DNA of 49,926 nucleotides from JAWXVE01 sp044425575. Lineage in GTDB: Bacteria > Bacillota > Clostridia > Lachnospirales > Lachnospiraceae. Within the stretch, counting starts at the first letter, position 1; each line of letters starts with the position of its first letter. Shown here piece after piece: positions 1 through 7,910 of this stretch. The stretch lies in the NCBI GenBank assembly GCA_044425575.1, contig JAWXVE010000006.1, positions 1 to 49,926 on the forward strand. Direction: 5' to 3'. Under the pieces are notes generated by a model. That model was not told the DNA's origin and did no database searches. It worked only from the letters and a program-made list of their open reading frames with translations. The position numbers and the translations under genes were made by a program.

Positions 1-1
1 C

Positions 2-31
2 AGATTGCCTGTTACCGGTACAGAAGCATAG
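2..31 (+). other. possible 3' end of an upstream gene
   Basis: In the second forward frame the window opens with RLPVTGTEA and a TAG stop at 29-31, 22 bases before the carbamate kinase start. This would fit the tail of an upstream gene in the same operon, for example a carbamoyltransferase, but nine residues cannot be assigned to a family. The other two frames also stay open for several codons, so even the frame is uncertain. Confidence 0.25.
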
Positions 32-53
32 TCGCTTCAGAATGAGAGGGAAT

Positions 54-989
54 ATGAATAAGAAAAAAGCAGTAGTTTCACTAGGACATGACGCACTTGG
101 CTACACAACAGTAGAACAGTGGGATGCAGTAAAGGTGACCGCCAAGTCACTTGCTGATTTAGTAGAAGCTGGTTACCAATTAACCATTACCCACAGCAAT
201 GGTCCACAAGTAAGTATGATTCATAAGGCTATGACGGAACTACGCCGTATCTATCTAGACTATACGCCAGCTCCTATGTGTGTATGTTCTGCAATGAGTC
301 AGGGTTATGTGGGGTATGATATTCAAAATGCGCTAAGAAGTGAATTATTAAGTAGAAATATTGCCAAATCAGTAAGTACCATACTAACACAAGTCACCGT
401 AGATCCTTATGATGATTCATTCTATGAACCAACGAAATTAATCGGACGTTCTATGTCCAAAGACGATGCAGATATTGAAGTAAAAAAGGGAAACTATGTA
501 CAAGAAGACTCATCACATAGCTACCGTAGAGTCGTTGCAGCACCTAAGCCAATTGATATTGTTGAAATCGAAGCAATTCGCGCTTTAGTCGATGCAGACC
601 AAGTAGTAATTGCTTGCGGTGGTGGTGGAATCCCTGTTATAGAACAGAATCACCTATTAAAAGGGGCATCTGCTGTGATTGAAAAGGATGCGATTGCTGG
701 AAAACTTGCTTCAGACCTACAAGCCTCTCAATTGATTATCTTAACAAATGTGGAATGTGTGTATAAGCATTATGGACAACCAGACCAAACACCTATCTCT
801 CATATGACCATGGCGGAATCCATTGCATTAAAAGATACTGGAGAATTTGAACCTGGAACTATGTTACCAAAGATTGAAGCTGCTATTGCTTACTTAAAAG
901 AAGTTCCAGAGGGTAGTGTTCTCATTACTTCCATCGAGCATACAAGCGAAGCAATTAAAGGCCGTTCTGGAACAATTATTACTGCTTAA
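54..989 (+). CDS. arcC: carbamate kinase
   Basis: Carbamate kinase transfers phosphate between carbamoyl phosphate and ADP, giving ATP, carbamate and then ammonia and CO2. It ends arginine- or purine-derived carbamoyl phosphate fermentation in the cytosol. The protein of about 311 residues has the family's usual length and amino-acid-kinase fold: an N-terminal VVSLGHDALG strand, the THSNGPQV nucleotide/carbamate loop, the ACGGGGIPV glycine loop, VIEKDAIAGKLASDL, and a C-terminal PKIEAA...SGTIIT segment. The ATG at 54 is preferred to the one at 42 because GAGAGGG lies just upstream of it, with short spacing, while nothing resembles a ribosome site before 42. It is probably the last gene of its operon, since a strong hairpin follows. 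The upstream partner lies outside the window. Confidence 0.93.
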   Translation: MNKKKAVVSLGHDALGYTTVEQWDAVKVTAKSLADLVEAGYQLTITHSNGPQVSMIHKAMTELRRIYLDYTPAPMCVCSAMSQGYVGYDIQNALRSELLSRNIAKSVSTILTQVTVDPYDDSFYEPTKLIGRSMSKDDADIEVKKGNYVQEDSSHSYRRVVAAPKPIDIVEIEAIRALVDADQVVIACGGGGIPVIEQNHLLKGASAVIEKDAIAGKLASDLQASQLIILTNVECVYKHYGQPDQTPISHMTMAESIALKDTGEFEPGTMLPKIEAAIAYLKEVPEGSVLITSIEHTSEAIKGRSGTIITA

Positions 990-1030
990 GAGAACGTGTA
1001 GAAATGTAACAACTGATTCTATCATTAGCA

Positions 1031-1070
1031 AAAAGGTATCACTGCTCAGTAAGAGTTGTGATACCTTTTC
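1031..1070. terminator. bidirectional terminator between arcC and lspA
   Basis: AAAAGGTATCAC (1031-1042) pairs perfectly with GTGATACCTTTT (1058-1069) around a 15-base loop. A-rich and T-rich flanks let it serve arcC on the plus strand and the converging lspA on the minus strand. Confidence 0.8.
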
Positions 1071-1089
1071 TATTTTCGATTCTTTCTTA

Positions 1090-1554
1090 TTAGTCTTTCT
1101 TAATGGCTTTACTAGTTCCAATAAAATACAACATACTTCCAATGATAATACAAAAATCCGAAATATTAAACACAATTTTACTAAACTTCTGCCACTTTAC
1201 TGGGAAGCTCACGTAATCTACTACGTGCTTTCTTACAATACGGTCGTATAAATTACTAAGTCCACCACCAAAAATCAATGCACTACCAAGCTTTTCACTA
1301 ACAGCTCCTTTTCTAAGCAAACTAACTAAAAAGAAAATACCTGCCATACCTGTAGTAATACTTGTTAAAATCATAACAATCTTCTTATGCTCTTTAAAAC
1401 ATCCTAGTACTGCACCCGTATTATAACACTTAGTAATTACGATACGGTTTTTTAAACAGGATAATTTCTCCCCTAATTGCATCTTTCTCTCAATTCGATT
1501 CTTAATTACAAAATCCACTCCAAAAACTCCAAGTATCATCATAATGTACGCCAT
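1090..1554 (-). CDS. lspA: signal peptidase II (lipoprotein signal peptidase)
   Basis: This is a four-helix membrane aspartyl protease that removes signal peptides from prolipoproteins after diacylglyceryl modification. The 154-residue length suits the family. The diagnostic blocks are all present: YNTGAVLG (family N-x-GA-x-x-G), FGGGLSNLYDRIVRKHVVDYV with the first catalytic Asp in VVD, and FNISDF with the second. The start is supported by GAGGAG six bases before the ATG. The sequence is divergent, with a short first loop and the unusual NLYDR, so it may be a second, specialised LspA rather than the housekeeping copy. It lies 27 bases downstream of the subtilisin-like protease gene on the same strand and may be cotranscribed with it. 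Lipoprotein substrates occur in this window at 31305 and 41395. Confidence 0.85.
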   Translation of the reverse strand: MAYIMMILGVFGVDFVIKNRIERKMQLGEKLSCLKNRIVITKCYNTGAVLGCFKEHKKIVMILTSITTGMAGIFFLVSLLRKGAVSEKLGSALIFGGGLSNLYDRIVRKHVVDYVSFPVKWQKFSKIVFNISDFCIIIGSMLYFIGTSKAIKKD

Positions 1555-1581
1555 ATCGTCTCCTCTTTTGCTTTCCGCCTG

Positions 1582-3306
1582 TTAAAAACCGGCTAACCAT
1601 TTGAAAATTCCTGCAATATTTAACTTTCCAAATCCCCATTCCCGATTAGGATACTCCATGTTACTCTCTCTTATAGCTCCTCGTACTAAATAATTCTTTA
1701 CTTTTCTGGAATCTACAAAGAGGTCATTGCCTTCTATTACTGCCCACTGCATAAATTGTGCGACACCACCTGCCGTTAATGCTGCCGCCATACTACTACC
1801 AGATTGCCTCCCTCGAATAGTTGGTATTAACACACCAGGTGCTGCAATATCCGGCTTTCTTCTATCATCGCTTGTAAACCCTCGACTAGATGTAATGGCT
1901 AGACTACCGTTTTCTCCTTCATAAGAAGTTACCGTAATAGAATCTGCCTCATTGGCTGGCTCCACCAAAGTTACTTTAGGATCTGATGTCAGAAAATAAG
2001 TACCTTCTTGAATAAACCCGCTAATTGGTAGCCACGCATGAATACGTCCACCTCTCAACTGACTTTCCTTTCGAATCTGAAGGGTCCATATTCCAGCAGT
2101 TGGCTCTTCTAATAAAATACGTATAAGTGACTTACCAGAACTAGCCTCAATGAGGAGATAATCAATGGTTACTCTTGATTGCTCAAAAACAAAGGTATAC
2201 GTCTGGGATTTATCACCACTTCGAAATATGGGACGAATTGTTTCACCGCCTGGTGTTCTGATGAGTAGTCCAAACCGATAAGGTGCTCTCCCCCAAATCT
2301 CAACTACAAATCCCTGTTCACTTTCTGCAACTTGCAATTCAATTTCTTTCGTATCTTCACCCTCACCATATTCTCCCATAAAGTGATGTCTTGCATTGCC
2401 TTCATTTCCACCACCTATGACCATTGCACGGCTTTTTAATTGTGCAAGATGGCTCATATACTCACTAAGAATACCACTTCCTCCATGGTCACCTAAGTTA
2501 GTTCCCACACCAATACAAATCACCAATGGTTTCACATATTCACGAGCAAACTTTTGAAGGTACTGAAGTGCTTGTAAAATATCACTTTCCATATAGCATG
2601 GTACTGTATCAGGAATGGAATACCAATTCCTTTGTACTCTATTGGCTTCCTTCAACTTCACCATAACAATCTTGGAATCAGGTGCTGCACCTATGAATCT
2701 CTGTCCATGATCTAGTATACTACCTGCTGCCACACTAGCCACCATGGTTCCATGGCCATTCTCATCTTTACTAGGAACTAGAGAATAGGGATTTTCGCTA
2801 CTCAGCGCTCTTTCTATGTCGTCCTGATTATACTCACTCCCATACAGAAATCCCTTTGGTACATTGCCACCTATAATAGTCTGATCCCAAATCCCTAGGA
2901 TTCTTGATGTACCATCTTCTGCTAAAAAGACAGGATTTCCATAATCAATTCCTGTGTCAATAAATCCAATAGTAACACCTGTACCTGTAAGATTGAGCGG
3001 TGGACTTTGTACAGTTAGAATTCCTGCTTCCAATAAGCTAAGGGGATTAAATAAAGAGGTATTGTTATCTTGTATAGAACTTCCCTCTGCCATCAGCCCA
3101 TATACTTTTGGAAAATAGGCATAATCCGATTCCGTAATACGAATAGGAGGCACTCTTGCAGCCTCCATGTAGAGAACACCGATTCGAGGTGTAATCTCAT
3201 GATAGCACGTTTGCTCCATGAGCTCCTCACTAAAATCCCCTAGTGCCACTGGATCAATGAGTATTTCCGTGTATACATCGGACTGAATCATCTCTTCGCA
3301 AGTCAT
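1582..3306 (-). CDS. Csp-like subtilisin-family (S8) serine protease
   Basis: A 574-residue S8 peptidase without a signal peptide. It resembles the clostridial Csp proteases that activate spore cortex hydrolases during germination. The full triad is visible: Asp about 117 in FIDTGIDY, His about 185 in ENGHGTMVA and Ser about 505 in GSSMAAALTAGG. A long beta-rich insert of about 200 residues separates His and Ser, as in Csp proteins with a jellyroll domain. The N-terminal 100 residues look like a prodomain. Because the triad is intact it is predicted to be an active protease rather than a CspA/CspC-like pseudoprotease. AAAGGTGG lies about 11 bases before the ATG, a rather long spacing. The germination role is inferred from family likeness and from the spore-forming host. 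Other clostridial S8 paralogs of unknown role are possible. Confidence 0.82.
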   Translation of the reverse strand: MTCEEMIQSDVYTEILIDPVALGDFSEELMEQTCYHEITPRIGVLYMEAARVPPIRITESDYAYFPKVYGLMAEGSSIQDNNTSLFNPLSLLEAGILTVQSPPLNLTGTGVTIGFIDTGIDYGNPVFLAEDGTSRILGIWDQTIIGGNVPKGFLYGSEYNQDDIERALSSENPYSLVPSKDENGHGTMVASVAAGSILDHGQRFIGAAPDSKIVMVKLKEANRVQRNWYSIPDTVPCYMESDILQALQYLQKFAREYVKPLVICIGVGTNLGDHGGSGILSEYMSHLAQLKSRAMVIGGGNEGNARHHFMGEYGEGEDTKEIELQVAESEQGFVVEIWGRAPYRFGLLIRTPGGETIRPIFRSGDKSQTYTFVFEQSRVTIDYLLIEASSGKSLIRILLEEPTAGIWTLQIRKESQLRGGRIHAWLPISGFIQEGTYFLTSDPKVTLVEPANEADSITVTSYEGENGSLAITSSRGFTSDDRRKPDIAAPGVLIPTIRGRQSGSSMAAALTAGGVAQFMQWAVIEGNDLFVDSRKVKNYLVRGAIRESNMEYPNREWGFGKLNIAGIFKWLAGF

Positions 3307-3366
3307 AGAATATTATACCACCTTTTCTACTATATTTTCAATAAGTATATGAAGGAAGTACCTATT

Positions 3367-4641
3367 TTATTGATATAAAACAATGGTTGTAACAAATTGT
3401 TGATTATTCTGCATAAAATCAAGATGACCACGATATTTCCCCACAATTCTTTCCATAGACTCTATGCCAATACCATGGCCTTCTGCCGGAATTTTACTCG
3501 TCTGATAATATCCGCCTCGTATTTTCTTAAGTGTTCCTTCGTAATCATTCTCTATTATAATAATTAAATTTCTCTTATCATACAACATAGCAAGGGTCAC
3601 TTCTGGCTTCTTCCTAGTAACTTTTTCCGCTGCTTCAATTGCATTATCAATGGCATTACCAAGCAATATTGATAAATCTGATAACTCAAACGGAATTTCA
3701 TCTGGTAATTGAATCTTTAATTGTAAATGAATCTCTTTGGCACACGCTACGGCATACTTATGATTTAATAAGGAATCTATGACTACATTCCCTGTTCTTA
3801 CCACATCAAATGTGTCCACCTCACAATTATAGATTTCTTTCTCAATATATTGTTGTATTTCTTCCTTTGTATTCTCACGAATCATCTGCTGTAGCACATA
3901 ATAATGATGTTTCATATCATGTGCAATTCTTCGATATTCCCGCAAATTACTTACTTTTTCATCCATATGTACGTGGCACAATTCCACTTGTTGCTTGTAC
4001 AAAATATACTTCTGTTCAAGACTCGTCTGAAATACTAGACTAGCATATGCAGAATAGATGGTCATATTCATAATTATTAAGATCATTAATGAGAACACGA
4101 AAAGGCTGTTATTGGGATCATAATAAAAATTGCTAATAATCAACACAACACTTCCCATTGGTAATATCAACATGGTTAAAAGACTTTTTCGATTAATTCT
4201 TCCACCATGATTGACCCTATAGGTTTTGGCTAAAATAGTGACTAATAATAATAAAAGAATACTACTTATCATCTTACACTCTAGTTGTAAGATGCTCGCT
4301 TCTAAATGTCCAACGGTAAAAATCACTCTACTTAATGTTTCTGCACATAGTTTAATTGCTAGGAATAAAACCACCATTAGAAATTTTTTGCTAATTTCCC
4401 CCTGATACGCAATGAGCAAAACTAATACCAGCACCATGATAGAACTAATACTCTCAACATATACAGAGCCATCTCTATTGCTATACAAATACACCATATA
4501 TTGGCACAAATAATAGCTACACCACCCCATATAATAATTCCGCTCATCTTTCCGAGCAAACATAACTTCACAATATACTTTATAGATTAAGCCTGGTATG
4601 ACCACCAGTACAACTACTGCATTCACGTTGACTAATAACAT
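3367..4641 (-). CDS. AgrC-like sensor histidine kinase (GHKL type)
   Basis: A membrane sensor kinase of 424 residues. About six hydrophobic helices fill residues 1-210, followed by a short coiled region and the phospho-acceptor in RRIAHDMKHHYY. A GHKL ATPase domain follows, with N box NAIDNAIEAAE and G box GHGIGIES. This is the AgrC/ComD/VirS architecture that usually senses a secreted peptide. AGGAGAG lies just before its ATG. It overlaps the LytTR regulator gene by 10 bases, so the two are translationally coupled. No agrB protease or agrD peptide precursor was found in the flanking DNA, so the ligand must be encoded elsewhere or be something other than an autoinducing peptide. Confidence 0.88.
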   Translation of the reverse strand: MLLVNVNAVVVLVVIPGLIYKVYCEVMFARKDERNYYMGWCSYYLCQYMVYLYSNRDGSVYVESISSIMVLVLVLLIAYQGEISKKFLMVVLFLAIKLCAETLSRVIFTVGHLEASILQLECKMISSILLLLLVTILAKTYRVNHGGRINRKSLLTMLILPMGSVVLIISNFYYDPNNSLFVFSLMILIIMNMTIYSAYASLVFQTSLEQKYILYKQQVELCHVHMDEKVSNLREYRRIAHDMKHHYYVLQQMIRENTKEEIQQYIEKEIYNCEVDTFDVVRTGNVVIDSLLNHKYAVACAKEIHLQLKIQLPDEIPFELSDLSILLGNAIDNAIEAAEKVTRKKPEVTLAMLYDKRNLIIIIENDYEGTLKKIRGGYYQTSKIPAEGHGIGIESMERIVGKYRGHLDFMQNNQQFVTTIVLYQ

Positions 4642-5357
4642 TTTTCTCTCCTAACAAATTGAGCATACTTCTTGCTAACTTCCTCGGACCGTTCTGAACT
4701 AATTGTTAATATTGTTCCATCTACTAGTTGGATTTTATCCGCACTGATTTGCTGAATATGATCATAATTGACCAAATAAGATTGGTGTATCCTCAAAAAA
4801 CGATTCTTTGCTGCTATATCTTTCTCAACTTCGTTTAATTTACCAGTAAATTTATGGGTATGACTTTCATAGTCAACCATGGTAATAATTCGACGATTGC
4901 TATAAAAATAAGCGATATCTTTTACTAATTTTCTATAATGTACTTTATTGAAAGAATAGTGGTAAAATGTATCTTTGGACTGATACTCTTTGTAAACTTG
5001 TAGAAAGTACTGTTCAAATAATGATTCATTAATTGGTTTTATCATAAATTGAAAAGGTTGCACCTCAAAAGTTTGAACTGCGTAATTCTCATAGCTTGTT
5101 ACATAAATGATTTTTGCGAATTTATGATGTTTCCGAATATTTCTAGCCAACTCAATACCATCCATATATCGCATTTCAATATCCAAGTAATATAAATCGT
5201 ATTCTGTCTTGGAATTTCGTTCTTTTAACACAGTTGCTGCCCGATGAAAGACCTCTACGGATAGCACTAAGTCATATTTCTTCTGCAATGCTTGCAAGAG
5301 TATCCTAATCTCTTCTGCTGCTCTTGGTTCATCATCACAAATGGCTATTTTCATCAT
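4632..5357 (-). CDS. LytTR-family response regulator (AgrA-like)
   Basis: A response regulator of 241 residues. The receiver domain (about 1-125) has the acidic pair in CDDEP, the phospho-acceptor Asp in YYLDIEMRYMDG, the Thr/Ser switch in VTSYE and the conserved Lys in FMIKP. A LytTR DNA-binding domain (about 140-238) includes RIHQSYLVN, a typical recognition block. GAGGG lies about seven bases before the double ATG. It is first of the pair, overlapping the kinase gene, and sits 19 bases downstream of an XRE regulator on the same strand. Phosphorylation by the adjacent kinase is expected from family knowledge. Its target promoters are unknown. Confidence 0.9.
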   Translation of the reverse strand: MMKIAICDDEPRAAEEIRILLQALQKKYDLVLSVEVFHRAATVLKERNSKTEYDLYYLDIEMRYMDGIELARNIRKHHKFAKIIYVTSYENYAVQTFEVQPFQFMIKPINESLFEQYFLQVYKEYQSKDTFYHYSFNKVHYRKLVKDIAYFYSNRRIITMVDYESHTHKFTGKLNEVEKDIAAKNRFLRIHQSYLVNYDHIQQISADKIQLVDGTILTISSERSEEVSKKYAQFVRREKCY

Positions 5358-5376
5358 AACTATTCCCTCGATATTT

Positions 5377-5721
5377 CTACTTATTTTTTAAATTCAATTC
5401 TTTCATTTTCTTCATCATACTCCACAAGAGTTCTTTATCATACTCACTTAATGTAGCATATACGTTGGCAAAGTCATTGTATTCCAAATTCTCCTGAGTC
5501 TCTTCATTTATAGTTGGACGATTTCTAATGTCGGAAATTCCAAGAAGATAATCAGTAGTTACTTTGTAATAATCCGAAAACTTAATAAGCATATCAACCG
5601 GTATGGTTTCAATACTCTTCTCATACCTGCTAATATTTTGTTGTGACATTCCAATTTCATATCCCAACATATCCTGCGTAACTCTTCTTGACTTTCTCAG
5701 TTCTCTTAACCTTTTTTCCAT
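5377..5721 (-). CDS. XRE-family transcriptional regulator
   Basis: A 114-residue protein with an N-terminal Cro/C1-type helix-turn-helix (about 4-60): LRELRKSRRVTQDMLG, then GMSQQNISRYEKSIETIP, and the TTDYLLGISD ending typical of Clostridia XRE regulators. The C-terminal 45 residues are acidic and helical, probably for dimerisation. It is cotranscribed with the LytTR/kinase pair, being first in the three-gene set, which suggests it controls that signalling system or itself. An AT-rich cluster of TACTA/TAGTA inverted repeats upstream is a plausible self-operator. Confidence 0.87.
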   Translation of the reverse strand: MEKRLRELRKSRRVTQDMLGYEIGMSQQNISRYEKSIETIPVDMLIKFSDYYKVTTDYLLGISDIRNRPTINEETQENLEYNDFANVYATLSEYDKELLWSMMKKMKELNLKNK

Positions 5722-5747
5722 ACTAGACCTCCATTGTTTTCTTTATA

Positions 5748-5808
5748 GTTTACTAGATTTCCATTGCTATTTTACTAGTATTTTAAGTATTTATGTACTA
5801 AAATATTA
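5748..5808 (-). promoter_or_regulatory. putative operator region of the XRE gene
   Basis: TTTACTAG occurs twice, at 5748-5755 and 5771-5778. TAGTATTTTA (5776-5785) is an imperfect inverted match, 8 of 10 bases, to TAAAATATTA (5799-5808). Repeated half-sites just upstream of a Cro-like regulator suggest autoregulation. The assignment is inference only. Confidence 0.4.
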
Positions 5809-5891
5809 GATATTTGTGTTTTGTGCGATTTTCAACGATGGAAATTTACAGGATGTGCTATGAGATAATTCACAAAATATTGTGTATTGTA

Positions 5892-5920
5892 TTGCGATTC
5901 TTCTCAATCCATCATATAAT
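5892..5920 (+). promoter_or_regulatory. sigma-A-type promoter for the GGDEF gene
   Basis: TTGCGA (5892-5897), a 17-base spacer and a consensus TATAAT (5915-5920) lie about 60 bases before the diguanylate cyclase start. Confidence 0.6.
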
Positions 5921-5978
5921 GAATAAGTAATAATTGTAATTTTAACATGAACAAAAGAAGAAAGAAGTGAGTTTTCCT

Positions 5979-7883
5979 ATGACTAATCCTGACGTATTTA
6001 TTAGCAAAAAAACGAAAAACATTTTATATTTAATCTCTTTCCTATTATTGTCTTTTATGATTTTACCGATTATTTCTGTGCAAAATGCTACAGCAAACCT
6101 TTTTACTACTGCTGACATTCAATTATCAGAAGGAATGCTTGATTTATCCAGTTATAATTTACTATCCCAAGCACCTATTGAATTAAACGGAGAATGGTTT
6201 TCCTATAATGGAGTTTATTTAAATAGCGAAGAATTGGCAGATTCTCAACTACAAGGTGCAATCCTTGATACATTACCAAAATCTACTTTAAACAGTGCCC
6301 AAGGTAGTTATACTTACCAAGCCCTTATTAATTTCACCATTCCAGAAGAAGATGGTGCAGAGCAAATTGTACTAGCTATTCCACTAATAAGTGATAGCGT
6401 GTCTGTTTATCTAAACGGGGTGAAATTAGAAGGAGCAGATGCCTTCGAATCACTTAGTGAAGACAAAGCCACTCTTATGTTTTATCCACTGAGTAATGGT
6501 TATAATTCTGAACTATCATACCAAACTCTTACCATTTCTACTAATGAAGACCCTAGTAGCACGGATTTATTTAATCGCTCTATTATTCTTGGAGAACTGC
6601 AAAATATTTTAACCGTACAGGTAAATCAGTATTGGATTGATGGAATTTGTATTGGTGGTATGCTACTTATTGTAATTGGAGGTATTATTTACTTAGCACT
6701 CTCTCCATCCTATTCGCCTCTTACACTACTGACTTTATTTGACATTGCACTTATGTCCCACATTTTTTTCTCGGCTAGCATATTTCCTAAAATCACTTGG
6801 GTTATGTTTGATATAAACGGATTTGGAGATATGTATTTCAGGCGTTTGGATCTCTTCTTCCTTATGATTGCAGGGTGTTTAGGCAATGAACTTGCGCTTA
6901 TGATTTGGGATAAAGGACAAGCAATTACTCAATTCTTCCGCAAATGCACCAACATTGCATACTTAATTGCTGCAGTATTAGTCTTTATCTTTCCACAATA
7001 TTATGAAACCACTGCTATTATTATTATGCTACACTTAATTGCATGGACCTTTTTCGGCGTTTCCATTACCTTTGTAGATAGTTTTAGACGTAAGCTCCTA
7101 AAGACCTATCAGATTGTTCATTATGGACTCTTACTCTTTATGGGTGTGATTCTAGTGCTTGATATTGCCACCACGAATCAAACTACACGTCCAACAAATG
7201 TAATTGTTCTAGGATATGTTATTTTCTTCTTGGCACACTTGTTCATACGTTCCTTTGAATTTAAATTACCGTACCTAGAATCTCAAGCAACTATTGAAAC
7301 ATTAGAGCAATCTGTAAATGAACGCTCCTATCAGCTTGCGCGTTCTCAAGAGCTCCTACAAGAATTAGTCAAGAAAGATGCACTTACTCGTGCATATAAT
7401 CGGTTGTATTTTGATGAACAATTTTTAGAAAAGCTAGAGCTTTTTAATTCGTCTAGCAGCCACCCAAGTGCCGTATCATTATGTATTTTTGACCTTGATG
7501 ATTTTCGACTCATCAATGATAAATACGGAAATATCCGTGGGGACGGCCAACTAATTGATGCAGTTTCCATTGCCCATTCTGTTATTCGCATTTATGCAAC
7601 TCTTGCCCGAATTGGTGGGGAGGAATTCACGTTATTATTCCTAGATGTATCAGATGAGATTATTCTAGAAACAATTGAGAAAATACGATATGGATTAGAA
7701 GTACAATCTGCACAAAGCGGACGTACAACAGCAAGCTTTGGTGTCTGTAAGGCTAGCCGTGGAATGTTACGACGAGACTTGTTTACAAGGGCTGACCATT
7801 GCCTTCGTAAAGCAAAGCGTTCTGGTAAGAACAAAATCGTATATTCCTTTGATGGAACCATGCAAATTTATAGAGCCCGCTAA
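5979..7883 (+). CDS. 7TM membrane diguanylate cyclase (GGDEF)
   Basis: A protein of about 634 residues predicted to make cyclic di-GMP at the membrane. It has one N-terminal helix (about 13-35) and an extracytoplasmic beta-rich region of about 180 residues resembling 7TMR-DISM ligand-binding domains (NGEWFSYNG, VSVYLNGVKLEG). About seven helices follow (215-425), then a short coiled coil and a C-terminal GGDEF domain. The active loop reads RIGGEEF, the substrate-binding half FDLDDFRLINDKYG is intact, and the RxxD inhibitory site keeps only the Arg. The ATG at 5979 has AAGTGAG seven bases upstream; a GTG at 5967 in the same frame is an alternative start. It is transcribed alone from its own promoter and ends in a terminator overlapping its stop codon. 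The ligand is unknown. Confidence 0.85.
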   Translation: MTNPDVFISKKTKNILYLISFLLLSFMILPIISVQNATANLFTTADIQLSEGMLDLSSYNLLSQAPIELNGEWFSYNGVYLNSEELADSQLQGAILDTLPKSTLNSAQGSYTYQALINFTIPEEDGAEQIVLAIPLISDSVSVYLNGVKLEGADAFESLSEDKATLMFYPLSNGYNSELSYQTLTISTNEDPSSTDLFNRSIILGELQNILTVQVNQYWIDGICIGGMLLIVIGGIIYLALSPSYSPLTLLTLFDIALMSHIFFSASIFPKITWVMFDINGFGDMYFRRLDLFFLMIAGCLGNELALMIWDKGQAITQFFRKCTNIAYLIAAVLVFIFPQYYETTAIIIMLHLIAWTFFGVSITFVDSFRRKLLKTYQIVHYGLLLFMGVILVLDIATTNQTTRPTNVIVLGYVIFFLAHLFIRSFEFKLPYLESQATIETLEQSVNERSYQLARSQELLQELVKKDALTRAYNRLYFDEQFLEKLELFNSSSSHPSAVSLCIFDLDDFRLINDKYGNIRGDGQLIDAVSIAHSVIRIYATLARIGGEEFTLLFLDVSDEIILETIEKIRYGLEVQSAQSGRTTASFGVCKASRGMLRRDLFTRADHCLRKAKRSGKNKIVYSFDGTMQIYRAR

Positions 7884-7900
7884 CTTAGCAGGCTCTTTTC
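7872..7900 (+). terminator. terminator of the GGDEF gene
   Basis: GAGCCCGCTAA pairs with TTAGCAGGCTC, with one C/A mismatch and a short loop, followed by TTTTC. The stop codon (7881-7883) lies inside the hairpin. The sequence also stands between the convergent EAL gene and this one. Confidence 0.7.
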
Positions 7901-7910
7901 ATTATCATAC

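Noticed and set aside
916..1251. ORFs on both strands across the arcC end
   Set aside because: They cross the terminator hairpin at 1031-1070 and overlap arcC and lspA; no ribosome site.
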